From contig JAHCBB010000022.1 in assembly GCA_019634635.1 (NCBI GenBank), forward strand, positions 18,254 through 82,253: a stretch of DNA of 64,000 bases, in the 5' to 3' direction. A model generated the notes under the pieces. It saw nothing but the letters and a program-made list of their open reading frames with translations. It searched no databases and was not told where the DNA came from. Position 1 is the stretch's first letter. Every line of letters begins with the position of its first letter. This document shows, in pieces, positions 35,347 to 45,089 of this stretch. The stretch comes from Verrucomicrobiia bacterium. GTDB lineage: Bacteria; Verrucomicrobiota; Verrucomicrobiia; Limisphaerales; UBA9464. The translations under genes were made by a program, and so were the position numbers.

Positions 35347-37788
35347 TCACTCGCTCCGTAGCGCCTCCATCGCCTGAATCCTTGTCGCACGGCGGGCGGG
35401 GATGTAGGTGGCGATCAAGGCGACGGCACTGAAGATGATTGAGACGACGACAAACGTGGCCGGATCTGAGGCCGTGATCCCAAACAGCAGAGAGCCCAGG
35501 AACCGGGTCAGCACCCACGCTCCCACCAGCCCCAGGGCGATGCCGCACACGGTGAGCAGCATCCCGCGTCCCAACACAATGCCGAGGACATCACGGTGCT
35601 GCGCACCCAGTGCCATCCGGAGACCGATCTCCTTCATCCGCAACGCGACCGAGTAGGCGATGACTCCGTAAATTCCCACGGTGGCCAGGATCAGCGCGAC
35701 GCCCGCAAACAGCGTGAGCAACACCGTGAGAAACCGCGGGCGCGATTGGGCGGCCGTCATCAACTCACCCAAGGTGCGGATCTCCGCCACTGGGAGTGCG
35801 GGGTCCAATGTCCTCAACTCGCGCCGGACCACGCCAACAAGGCCCGATGGTTCGCCAGCCCCGCGCACCACAATGAACATGCGCTGCGATCGGCCCCGTC
35901 CCGCATTCTGCGTGAACGGCAGATAAAGTTCCGTGCCCGTCGGGTTTTCCAGTCCGCCATTCTTGGAATCGGAGACCACCCCGACGATGGTGCACCAGTT
36001 GGTGGTCCCGCTGGGGCGAACGCGGCGTCCCAATGCGCTGGCGCTTCCCCAAAACGTCCGCGCCATCGTCTGATTGACGATCACCACCTCCGGGGAGTCC
36101 GGGCTGTCGCGTTCGTCAAAGAACCGGCCTTCGATAAGCCGGATCCGAAGGGTCTCGAAGTAGCCCGGGCTGACGCTCTGGTAGAACTCCACATTTTGCA
36201 GCGGACCGTCCGGGGTTGGAACGTAGCCCTCAATGGTGGTGTCACTGTGGGTGCTGGAATAGTGGGGCGGCAGTCCGGAGACCAAGGCGACCCCCTCGAA
36301 TCCCGGAAGCGCATCGAGTCTGCCTTTGAGTCGCGTCCAGAACTCGTGAACTTCTTGTCCCCGGTAGGTGGCACCCGGCAGGGCGACAGACATGGTGAGG
36401 ACCCCCTTGGAATCAAAACCGGCGTTGACCTCCTGCAGGTTCCAGAAGCCACGAAGCATCAGGCCCGCCCCAATGAGGAGGGTCAGCGAAAGCGCCAATT
36501 GCCCCACGACCAAACCCTGGCGGAAGCGCTGGGCCCGGACCACTCCGGTCGTTGACGAGGCGGCGGACTTCAATGCGTGGTGCAGGTTGCGGCGGACGAC
36601 ATGAACCAGCGGTGCCAGACCAAAAACCAGGCCCGTTACGAGCGACAGCGTCACCGCGAACAGCACCACCGGGGCATCAATGGCAATCTCCCCCGCGCGC
36701 GGCAGGGTGGCCAGGCTGGCAGACTTGAGGAGTTTCAGACCCCCGAAGGCCATAACCAGTCCGACGGCCACCCCCATGGACGCCAAGAGAAGACCTTCCA
36801 CCACGAATTGCGTTCCAAGCCGCCTCAGTCCAGCACCCACCGCACACCGCACGGCGATCTCGCGCTGCCGGGACTCGGCCCGCGCCAGCAGCAGATTGGC
36901 CACATTCACACAGGCGATCAGGAGCAGAAAGGCGACGGCTCCCAGAAGCATCCGCAGCGCGGGGCGAACGCCGCGAACGACTTCATCATGGAGGCCGTAG
37001 CTCACGATCGTGTGGTTCGTTCCGTCCAAAACGTGGCCCGAACCTGTTTGGCTCCAGAACTTCTCCAACGACTCGATCTCCGCCTGAGCCTGTTCCAGGG
37101 ACACCCCGGCCCGCAGGCGACCCACCAGGTTCAGACCATGGTCCGCCCGCCCGCCGGGGTTGGCGGGGTCCACCTGGATGGGAACCCACAGCTCCGTAGG
37201 ACTCATCTCGCCGGGAGGAAACTGGAACGATTCCGGCATCACGCCGACGACACTGAACTGGCCGCCGTTGAGCAAGAAATCGCGGCCCAGAATGCCCGGG
37301 TCACCGGCGAACGCCCGCTGCCACAACCCGTATGAGATCACCACGACCTGCGGTCCTCCAGGAACATCGTCCTCGGGCGTCAGCACCCGGCCCAACAACG
37401 GAACCGCGCCCAGGGAACCCAGCAGATCACCCGAAATGGCCGACGCCGTGGCCCGCGTGGGATGGGTGTCACCGCCCACGTTCACGCCCAGGGTGACCCA
37501 GGCGTCCAGCGACTTCCACGACGTGGTCTCGCGCCGCAGGTCGAGGAACTCCGGCCCAGAGAACGCAAACCGTCGCAGGCCCCCGTTCGGAAAGCCGGGA
37601 AACTCGGAATAGATGCGCACCAAGCGGTCGGGCTCCGCGTAGGGCAGCGAACGAAGCAGCACGGCGTTGACCACGCTGAAGATGGCGGTGACAGCTCCAA
37701 CCCCAAGCGCCAGGGTGAGCACCGCCACGGCGCTGAAGCCGGGGTTCTTCAGCAGTTGGCGGATGGCGAATTTGAGGTCGGAAATCAA
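35347..37788 (-). CDS. ADOP-class FtsX/MacB-like permease F
   Basis: The 813-residue protein starts at ATG 37788 with MISDLKFAIRQLLKNPGFSA; the first helix has LALGVGAVTAIFSVV. The FtsX motifs are SRQREIAVRCAVGAGLRR and LRMKEIGLRMALGAQ. The stop is preceded by MEALRSE, so this 3' end was not altered by repeats. A complete four-helix-bundle gene lies directly upstream, its stop 26 bp from this start codon. Confidence 0.88.
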   Translation of the reverse strand: MISDLKFAIRQLLKNPGFSAVAVLTLALGVGAVTAIFSVVNAVLLRSLPYAEPDRLVRIYSEFPGFPNGGLRRFAFSGPEFLDLRRETTSWKSLDAWVTLGVNVGGDTHPTRATASAISGDLLGSLGAVPLLGRVLTPEDDVPGGPQVVVISYGLWQRAFAGDPGILGRDFLLNGGQFSVVGVMPESFQFPPGEMSPTELWVPIQVDPANPGGRADHGLNLVGRLRAGVSLEQAQAEIESLEKFWSQTGSGHVLDGTNHTIVSYGLHDEVVRGVRPALRMLLGAVAFLLLIACVNVANLLLARAESRQREIAVRCAVGAGLRRLGTQFVVEGLLLASMGVAVGLVMAFGGLKLLKSASLATLPRAGEIAIDAPVVLFAVTLSLVTGLVFGLAPLVHVVRRNLHHALKSAASSTTGVVRAQRFRQGLVVGQLALSLTLLIGAGLMLRGFWNLQEVNAGFDSKGVLTMSVALPGATYRGQEVHEFWTRLKGRLDALPGFEGVALVSGLPPHYSSTHSDTTIEGYVPTPDGPLQNVEFYQSVSPGYFETLRIRLIEGRFFDERDSPDSPEVVIVNQTMARTFWGSASALGRRVRPSGTTNWCTIVGVVSDSKNGGLENPTGTELYLPFTQNAGRGRSQRMFIVVRGAGEPSGLVGVVRRELRTLDPALPVAEIRTLGELMTAAQSRPRFLTVLLTLFAGVALILATVGIYGVIAYSVALRMKEIGLRMALGAQHRDVLGIVLGRGMLLTVCGIALGLVGAWVLTRFLGSLLFGITASDPATFVVVSIIFSAVALIATYIPARRATRIQAMEALRSE

Positions 37789-37790
37789 AA

Positions 37791-37822
37791 GAGTTATGAG
37801 TTATGAGTTATTAGTTATGAGT
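37791..37822 (-). repeat. Heptamer array between permease F and a four-helix-bundle gene
   Basis: Four imperfect copies of GAGTTAT begin three bases from the permease F start codon and run into the last codons of the four-helix-bundle gene. Confidence 0.75.
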
Positions 37823-38192
37823 GGGAGACGGATCTGCGGAGAGCGTTGAGCATCTTCCGCAGCTCCTGAATCAAGCCGAGTACTTCGCCGGCCTCACTGA
37901 TGGAGCAGAACCCGAGTTCGATGCTCAGCGTCACCTGGGTGTCCAATTCACCGGTGGAACCTTCGGCGTGGGAAATGAATTGAACGAACTCCCCCGCTGT
38001 TCGCCGCGCCTGGCCGTCGGTCAAATTCGAGGGAATGGAAACTGCAGCCCGCCGCATCCGGGAAACCAAGCCAAACTTCTCTTCGCCGGAAAACTTGGTC
38101 GTCAACCGATGAATGAGCCTGGCCAGCAGCATTCCCTTCTGCCACGCAATCAACTCGCGACAACTCTGCGGTGCATTCTGTTCAGTGCTCAT
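37815..38192 (-). CDS. Four-helix-bundle (S23-type) protein, intact copy 1
   Basis: The 125-residue protein has the S23/TIGR02436 pattern: CRELIAWQKGMLLARLIHRL in helix 1, FGLVSRMRRAAVSIPSNL in helix 2, GEFVQFISHAEGSTGELDTQ in helix 3 and LIQELRKMLNALRRS in helix 4. No signal peptide or catalytic residues are visible. Relatives include Avd of diversity-generating retroelements and proteins encoded in 23S rRNA intervening sequences, so nucleic-acid binding is possible but not shown. Heptamer arrays overlap both ends. Confidence 0.85.
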   Translation of the reverse strand: MSTEQNAPQSCRELIAWQKGMLLARLIHRLTTKFSGEEKFGLVSRMRRAAVSIPSNLTDGQARRTAGEFVQFISHAEGSTGELDTQVTLSIELGFCSISEAGEVLGLIQELRKMLNALRRSVSHS

Positions 38193-38256
38193 AACTCCTA
38201 ACTCGTAACTCCTAACTCATAACTTATACCTTATGGCTCATGGCTCATGGCTCATC
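38188..38256 (-). repeat. Heptamer array between a four-helix-bundle gene and permease G
   Basis: CTCATAACTCCTAACTCGTA and further variants pass into three copies of TGGCTCA before the end of permease G. The array is ~65 bp, the longest in the window. Confidence 0.75.
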
Positions 38257-40699
38257 CATCACTCCGCAGCGCCACCATCGGGTCCACCCGCGCCGCGCGG
38301 CGTGCGGGCAGCCAGCAGGCCAGCCACGCAACCGCCAGCAGGAGCAGCGGGATGGCGAGGAACGTGACCGGATCGGTCGGGCTGATGCCGAAGAGCAGCC
38401 TGCGCAGCAGTTGCGTGGTGGCCAAGGCGCCGAGCAGGCCGACGCCGATCCCGATGGCGGCCAGCTTCATGCCCTGCCGCAGCACGAGCCGCCGCACCTC
38501 GCCCCGCCGCGCCCCCAGCGCCATGCGGATGCCAACCTCCCGCGTGCGCTGCGAGACCGAATAGGCGATGACACCGAAGAGGCCCGACACGGCGAGGATC
38601 AACGCGACGAGTCCCAGCACGCCCAGCAGCAGTCCGGAGGCGCGGGCGGGGAACAGTACGAGGGAAAGATGTTCTTCCAAGGTCGTCGCATCGGTCAGCA
38701 CGAGCCGGGAGTCCATCTCCCGAACCAGATTGCGGATCGCGGCGAAAGCGGGGCCCGATGCGCCGGTCACATGGGCGACGAGCATGGCCGATGGATGCGA
38801 CCGGAAGCAGTCGAAGATCGCCGGGAGCGGTTCTTCGCCCAGCGTGCGATAGCTGCCGGTCGCCACCACGCCCACGATTTCCAGGGTGTTTTCCGGCGTG
38901 GGAGCCCCGTTGAAGAGACGTTGCCCGATGGGATTTTCGCCCGGCCAGAAGCGGCGGGCGGCAGCTTCGTTGATGACCGCCACACGGCGCGTCCCGGTGC
39001 GGTCGGCCGAAGTGAATTCGCGCCCTTTCAGCACGCGGGTGCCGACCGTCGCGAAATAGCCCGGCCCGACGCCGAACTGTTCGAAAAAGAAGCCCGCCTC
39101 CCCCTCGGGCGACGTTCGACCCTCGATCTGGAGGCGTCCGTTGTTCCGCTCGGGGCCCAGCGGGAGATACCGCGTCCAGGCGGCGCCGTTCACGCCGGGC
39201 AACCTCTCCACGCGGGCCAAAAGCCTGTCCTGGAATTCGCGCGTCTGCGCCGGGGAATACCCCTGGTCGCCCAGGCTCAGACCGACGGCGAGTCGGTCCT
39301 TCACCACAAAGCCGGGATCAAAGGAACGCGCCTCGTTCAAGCTGCGCAGGCAGAGCGTCGCGGCGACGAGCAGCACGAGGCAGAGCGCCATTTGACCGAC
39401 AATCAGGGATTGGGCGAAGCGGGACCGTCGCGCCGCCAGTCCCTGTCTCTGGTTCTTCAAGGCGGCCGCGAGATCCAACCGGCCGCCCTGCAGCGCCGGA
39501 GCCATGCCAAAAGCGAGGCCCGTAAAGACGGTCACCGCCACGGTGAAGGCCAGCACCCGGCCATCGATCGCGATCTCGAAGCGCAAGGGCAGATTGGACG
39601 GCAGCAACCGCAGCAACAGATCGGTCGTCCAAACGGAGAGCAACAACCCGAGCGCGCCGCCCAATCCCGCCAGGAGCACACTTTCCGTCAGCAATTGCCG
39701 CGCGATCCGCGCGCGCCCCGCTCCCAGCGCGGACCGCACGGCCAGTTCCCCCCCGCGGCTGGCGGCGCGGGCGAGCTGTAGGTTGGCGGCATTCGCGCAG
39801 GCGATGAGCAGCACGAGCGCGACTGCCCCCATCAGGAGAGCGGAGAATCCCTGCACGTAGCCACGCAGCGGAATGGGCACCAGCAGCGAGGGAAGCAACG
39901 TGGCCCCGTCCTGCAAGCGGTTGCCGCCGATGGACTGCTCGAAGCCCCGGGTGAGCGCCGACAGCTCCGCCTGCGCCCGGGCCGGGGTCGTCTCCGGTTT
40001 GAGTCGCGTGAAGCCGACCAACCAGTGAGATCCGGTGCTGGTGAGGCAGTCCGCCTCACGCATCACCGCCGGACGCATCATGACCGGCAACCACAGGTCC
40101 GGCACCACCCCGGCGAAGACGCCGATGAACGCCTCCGGTGCCACGCCGATCACGGTCAACGCGACGCCGTTCAGGACGATCGTACGACCGATCGCCTGAA
40201 CGTCGGACGCGAGCGCGTGTCTCCAGAATTGATGGCTGACAACCACGACCGGATGCGTGCCGGGGCGCTGGTCTTCATCGAACTCGAAGAACCGGCCCAT
40301 CCTTGGAGCCACTCCGGCCACCTCGAAGAAGTTTCCGGTGACGAACACACCCTGGGCCGATTCCCCGAAACCATCCCGATTCCAGCTCAGTTTGACCGGC
40401 TCGACCGTGATTCCGGCGAGGGCGGGGATGGATCGGCCGTGGGCGCGGAGGTGCGCGAGGAACGGATAGCTCCAAACGGCGTGCTGTTTGATCGGCAACG
40501 TAGCGTCCGGCCTATGGCGCCAGACCTGCCAGAGCGCTCCGGGCTCGGCCACGGGCGGCGGTCGGAACAGAAGTGCGTTCACAAAGCTGAAGATCGTGGC
40601 GCTCCCCGCAATGCCGAGCGCAAGGGTGAGCACGGCCACGGCGGTGAAACCGGGGTTCTTCAGCAACTGCCGGAAGGCGAATTTGAGGTCGGAAATCAA
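38252..40699 (-). CDS. ADOP-class FtsX/MacB-like permease G
   Basis: The 815-residue product starts at ATG 40699 (MISDLKFAFRQLLKNPGFTA). The first helix differs from the norm with LGIAGSATIFSFVNALLF. The FtsX motifs are SRGGELAVRSALGAGRAR and QRTREVGIRMALGAR; the first lacks the usual charged RQRE or RTRE lead-in. It ends LRSDG with the same 3' junction as permease D. Two four-helix-bundle genes flank it, at 37815 and 40726. Confidence 0.88.
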   Translation of the reverse strand: MISDLKFAFRQLLKNPGFTAVAVLTLALGIAGSATIFSFVNALLFRPPPVAEPGALWQVWRHRPDATLPIKQHAVWSYPFLAHLRAHGRSIPALAGITVEPVKLSWNRDGFGESAQGVFVTGNFFEVAGVAPRMGRFFEFDEDQRPGTHPVVVVSHQFWRHALASDVQAIGRTIVLNGVALTVIGVAPEAFIGVFAGVVPDLWLPVMMRPAVMREADCLTSTGSHWLVGFTRLKPETTPARAQAELSALTRGFEQSIGGNRLQDGATLLPSLLVPIPLRGYVQGFSALLMGAVALVLLIACANAANLQLARAASRGGELAVRSALGAGRARIARQLLTESVLLAGLGGALGLLLSVWTTDLLLRLLPSNLPLRFEIAIDGRVLAFTVAVTVFTGLAFGMAPALQGGRLDLAAALKNQRQGLAARRSRFAQSLIVGQMALCLVLLVAATLCLRSLNEARSFDPGFVVKDRLAVGLSLGDQGYSPAQTREFQDRLLARVERLPGVNGAAWTRYLPLGPERNNGRLQIEGRTSPEGEAGFFFEQFGVGPGYFATVGTRVLKGREFTSADRTGTRRVAVINEAAARRFWPGENPIGQRLFNGAPTPENTLEIVGVVATGSYRTLGEEPLPAIFDCFRSHPSAMLVAHVTGASGPAFAAIRNLVREMDSRLVLTDATTLEEHLSLVLFPARASGLLLGVLGLVALILAVSGLFGVIAYSVSQRTREVGIRMALGARRGEVRRLVLRQGMKLAAIGIGVGLLGALATTQLLRRLLFGISPTDPVTFLAIPLLLLAVAWLACWLPARRAARVDPMVALRSDG

Positions 40700-40700
40700 T

Positions 40701-40733
40701 AGAGTTATGAGTTCTGAGTTATGAGTTATGAGT
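40701..40733 (-). repeat. Heptamer array between permease G and a four-helix-bundle gene
   Basis: AGAGTTATGAGTTCTGAGTT and following copies start two bases from the permease G start codon and reach into the last codons of the neighbouring gene. Confidence 0.75.
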
Positions 40734-41103
40734 GGGAGACGGATCTGCGGAGGGCGTTGAGCATCTTCCGCAGCTCCTGAATCAAGCCGTGTACTTCGCC
40801 GGCCTCACTGATGGAGCAGAAGCCGAGTTCGATGCTCAGCGTCACCTGGGTGTCCAATTCAGCGGTGGAACCTTCGGCGTGGGAAATGAATTGAACGAAC
40901 TCCCCCGCTGTTCGCCGCGCCTGGCCCTCGGCCAAATTCGAGGGAATGGAAACTGCAGCCCGCCGCATCTGCGCAATCAGACCAAACTTCTCTTCGGCAG
41001 GAAATTTGGCAGTAAGCTGGTACACCAGTTTGGTCAAGAGCATGGCCTTTTGCCAACTGATCAACTCTCGATAGCCTTGTGTCACCTTTTGTTCAGCACT
41101 CAT
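40726..41103 (-). CDS. Four-helix-bundle (S23-type) protein, intact copy 2
   Basis: This 125-residue protein is the same length as the copy at 37815. From about residue 60 to the end the two are nearly identical in protein and in DNA. The first 50 residues are clearly more different (YRELISWQKAMLLTKLVYQL here). The sharp change in similarity suggests gene conversion or recent copying of one half. It lies between permease G and the ATPase gene at 41127. Confidence 0.85.
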   Translation of the reverse strand: MSAEQKVTQGYRELISWQKAMLLTKLVYQLTAKFPAEEKFGLIAQMRRAAVSIPSNLAEGQARRTAGEFVQFISHAEGSTAELDTQVTLSIELGFCSISEAGEVHGLIQELRKMLNALRRSVSHS

Positions 41104-41129
41104 AACTCATAACTCCCAACTCATAACTA
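41098..41129 (-). repeat. Heptamer array next to the ATPase gene stop
   Basis: ACTCATAACTCATAACTCCC and one further copy lie between the start of the four-helix-bundle gene and the stop codon (TAG) of the ATPase gene, which directly abuts a TAGTTATGAG copy. Confidence 0.75.
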
Positions 41130-41789
41130 TTTCTCCATCCACCCATCCTTCAACGTGACGATGCGATGACTGTACCCCGCCCAGTCGGGGTTGTGCGTGA
41201 CCTGGATAATCGTGGTGCCCTCGCCGTTGAGCTTCTTGAACAGGTCCATGATCTCGCGACCCTGATCGGTGTGCAGGTTGCCCGTTGGCTCGTCGGCAAG
41301 GATGAGCGACGGTTTCGCGATGATGGCGCGGGCGATGGCGACAAGCTGCTGCTGGCCGCCGCTGAGCTGCGAGGGAAACAAGTCCCTCTTCGCGACGATG
41401 CCAAAGCGATCCAGCGTGTCAGCGACGAGCGATTCGCGCTCGGCCCGTTTCAGGTCGCGATAGGAGAGCGGCAGGTCGAGGTTCTCGGCGACGGTCAGGT
41501 CGTCGAGCAGATGGAACTGCTGGAAGACAAAGCCGATGTGCTGCTTGTTGAGCGCGGCGCGGTCCTTGGGCTTGAGCTGCTGGACGGCCTGCTCCTGGAA
41601 CTGGTATTCGCCCTCGTACGCGCCATCGAACATCCCGATGATGCTGAGCAGGGTGGACTTCCCCGCGCCGCTCGGTCCCATGAACGTGATGAAGTCGCCT
41701 TCGTTCACGTTGAGGTTGATCTGGCGGAGCACGTAGGTGAAGCCGGCCTTGGTCTGGTAGCGTTTCTCTAGATTGCGGAGTTGGATCAT
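41127..41789 (-). CDS. ABC transporter ATPase, MacB/LolD type (1)
   Basis: The 220-residue ATPase is complete: Walker A GPSGAGKST (near residue 38), Q-loop VFQQFHLLDD, signature LSGGQQQLVAIARA, Walker B LILADEPTGNL and switch His in VTHN. The close match to LolD/MacB and FtsE-type ATPases means it should power FtsX-fold permeases such as its neighbours. It follows permease H by 76 bp on the same strand. The signature continues QQLVA, where family members usually have QRVA. Confidence 0.92.
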   Translation of the reverse strand: MIQLRNLEKRYQTKAGFTYVLRQINLNVNEGDFITFMGPSGAGKSTLLSIIGMFDGAYEGEYQFQEQAVQQLKPKDRAALNKQHIGFVFQQFHLLDDLTVAENLDLPLSYRDLKRAERESLVADTLDRFGIVAKRDLFPSQLSGGQQQLVAIARAIIAKPSLILADEPTGNLHTDQGREIMDLFKKLNGEGTTIIQVTHNPDWAGYSHRIVTLKDGWMEK

Positions 41790-41865
41790 CGGTTGGTCGG
41801 TGGTTCTTGGTCAGTGGTTCGTTGCTCGCAGTCCGTGGCGATACTTTTCGCTTTTCGCATTCGGT

Positions 41866-44265
41866 CTATTCATTTCGCAGCGCCACCATCGGATCGACTC
41901 GTGAAGCACGGCGCGCGGGAATCCAGCAGGCCAGCAGCGAGACGGCGACAAGGAGGACTGAGACGAATCCGAACGTCGGCGGATCGTGGGGCTGGATTTC
42001 GTAGAGCAGTCCGGCAAGCAGGCGGGCTAGGGCGAGTCCGCCCACCAATCCGGCCGCAACGCCGAGGCCGGTCAGGACGGCCCCTTGCCGAAGCACCATC
42101 CGGATCACATCCCCCAGTTGTGCACCCAAGGCCATGCGGGTGCCGATCTCCTGGGTCCTTTGCGAAACGGAACAGGCCATCACTCCATAGATGCCGACAG
42201 CGGATAGAACGAGAGCCAGGACGGCAAACGCTGCCAGCAAACCGGTTTGGAGGCGACGTTCGGCCAGAGTGCCGTCGAGCAGCGTCACCATGGGGCGGAT
42301 GTTCTCGAGCGGCAGTTCCGGGTCGATCCGGCCAATTGCCTGTCGTAGAGATTCGGTCAGAACACCGGGGTCACCATCGGTCCGGACGACCAGCGACATG
42401 AATCCCCAGCAGCTCTGGTTGACCGGAAAAAATATCTGAGGCTCGGCAGGTTCAGCCAGGTTCGAGTCCCGGAAGTCGCGTACGATCCCAATGATCTCCC
42501 TGAGATCATCCGCGGTGTGGATGCGTCTTCCGACAACCTCCTCGTACTTCGATCCCGGAAAGAACGCACGGATGAAGGACTCGTTCACCAAGACGGCCCG
42601 GGGCGCGTTCGCCGTGTCACGTGAATCGAAATCCCGTCCGCGCAGCAGGGTGGCGCCGATGGTCTTGAGATAACCCGGTGTCACCTGCCGATACGAGGCG
42701 ATGTTCGGTTCGTCCGCCTTCGGCGGCGGCCTCCCTTCGACGGACAGCAACGTCTTCGCAATGATGCCGCCATAGGGCAGACCGAAGACGGCTGAGGCTG
42801 ATCTGACTCCGGGCAGGGCCGACGCTTCCGCCACAATCCGCTCGAAGGTCGCGGCCTGAATGGTCGCGTTGGGATACTTCCTTTCCGGCAGAGCCAGGTT
42901 GGCCGTGAGCAGGTTCGATGGTTGGAAACCTGGATCAACATCGTGCAACCGTGCGAAGCTGCGAAGCAGCAGGCCAGCCCCTGCAAGCAGGACCAGCGAA
43001 AGGGCGATCTCGCCGACCACAAGGGCGCTGCGGATCCGATTCCGGCGGAATCCCCCGGTCAGGCCACGTCCATGATCCTTCAGCACTTCGTGCAAATCTG
43101 TCTTCCAGGCAAGGATCGCCGGGGTCATGCCAAAGACCAAGCCCGTTCCGACGGCGATCACCAGCGAGACCACCAATACGGTGAAATTCGTTGAGACCCC
43201 GGCCACGCGGGGAAGATCCGGTGGCGCGAACACCACAATGGCCGTGACACCCCAATGCCCCAGCAGGATTCCCAGCCCGCCGGCGATCAGGCTCAGCAGC
43301 AATCCCTCCGTCACCAGTTGTCGAAGAATCCGGGTGCGTCCGGCTCCCAGCGAGGTCCGCAATGCAAACTCGCGGCTGCGCGCAGCCGCACGGGTCAGGA
43401 GAAGATTGGCGACGTTCGCGCAGGCGATTAGAAGCACGCACGCCACAGCACCAAGCAGGACCAGGAGGGACCGCCGAGTCTTGCCAACGGTCTCTTCGTG
43501 AAGACCAATCAGGCTGCTCGAAACATTCTTCGACTCCTCGTGCGCCTCGGCGAGGCGGTCCGAAATGCCCTGCATCTCAGTGGTGGCCACCTGGTGTGAT
43601 ACGCCCTGCTTCAGCCGCCCGAGCACCTGTAGGCTGCGCGATCCACGGTCGGCGAGTTCGCCCGCGCCGAAAGCGGTGGGCGTCCACAGCTCGGTCTTCG
43701 ATGACGGAAGCTCGATTCCGTCCAGAACGACCCCCACGACCTCATAGCCTTCGCCGTCGAGCTGGATGGTTCGGCCAATGATGGCTGGATCACCTCCGAA
43801 TGTGCCCTGCCACATGGTCCGGCTCACAACCGCCACCCTGTGTCTGCCCACGGTTTCCTCGTCCGGCGCGAATGCCCGTCCCTCGAACGGATTGACACCA
43901 AGCATCTGGAAGAAGTTGGCGGATACCCTGGCGGCATTGATACGGCGGGCCTCGCCTTGACCGGTGAGGTTGTAGCCCATGTAGGCCATTGCCGAGAGTG
44001 ACTCGAAGGTCGAACTCTGGTTCCTCCAGTCGAGAAAGGTGGGCGGAGAGACAGGAATGCGGTCAGTGCCTCGGGCCGGCACGGTTTCATGGATGCGGAC
44101 GAGCCGCTCCGGCTCGGGGAATGGCAGCGGAGCCAGCAACACCCCGTGGACGACGCTGAAGATGGCCGTGTTCGCTCCAATGCCGAGCGCTAACGTAAGC
44201 ACGGCCACGGCAGTGAAGCCGGGGTTCTTCAGCAACTGGCGGCAGGCAAATTTCAGATCGGTCAT
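41866..44265 (-). CDS. ADOP-class FtsX/MacB-like permease H
   Basis: The 799-residue protein starts at ATG 44265 (MTDLKFACRQLLKNPGFTAV); the frame is open further upstream, but alignment supports this start. The first helix has LGIGANTAIFSVVHGVLL. The FtsX motifs are RSREFALRTSLGAGRTR and QRTQEIGTRMALGAQ. It lies between the two ATPase genes and is the permease nearest to the adaptor gene and the sigma-54 promoter, so it is the best candidate for the core permease of the complex. Confidence 0.9.
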   Translation of the reverse strand: MTDLKFACRQLLKNPGFTAVAVLTLALGIGANTAIFSVVHGVLLAPLPFPEPERLVRIHETVPARGTDRIPVSPPTFLDWRNQSSTFESLSAMAYMGYNLTGQGEARRINAARVSANFFQMLGVNPFEGRAFAPDEETVGRHRVAVVSRTMWQGTFGGDPAIIGRTIQLDGEGYEVVGVVLDGIELPSSKTELWTPTAFGAGELADRGSRSLQVLGRLKQGVSHQVATTEMQGISDRLAEAHEESKNVSSSLIGLHEETVGKTRRSLLVLLGAVACVLLIACANVANLLLTRAAARSREFALRTSLGAGRTRILRQLVTEGLLLSLIAGGLGILLGHWGVTAIVVFAPPDLPRVAGVSTNFTVLVVSLVIAVGTGLVFGMTPAILAWKTDLHEVLKDHGRGLTGGFRRNRIRSALVVGEIALSLVLLAGAGLLLRSFARLHDVDPGFQPSNLLTANLALPERKYPNATIQAATFERIVAEASALPGVRSASAVFGLPYGGIIAKTLLSVEGRPPPKADEPNIASYRQVTPGYLKTIGATLLRGRDFDSRDTANAPRAVLVNESFIRAFFPGSKYEEVVGRRIHTADDLREIIGIVRDFRDSNLAEPAEPQIFFPVNQSCWGFMSLVVRTDGDPGVLTESLRQAIGRIDPELPLENIRPMVTLLDGTLAERRLQTGLLAAFAVLALVLSAVGIYGVMACSVSQRTQEIGTRMALGAQLGDVIRMVLRQGAVLTGLGVAAGLVGGLALARLLAGLLYEIQPHDPPTFGFVSVLLVAVSLLACWIPARRASRVDPMVALRNE

Positions 44266-44355
44266 GGAAACGGCAGTAAGAATTAAAGGGTGATGGATTG
44301 AAGCGGGGTGCCAGTGTTTCGCCCTTTTACGGCGCAACTCTTCAACCTATTGAGT

Positions 44356-45078
<723 letters not shown>

Positions 45079-45089
45079 TGGTCAGAGGT

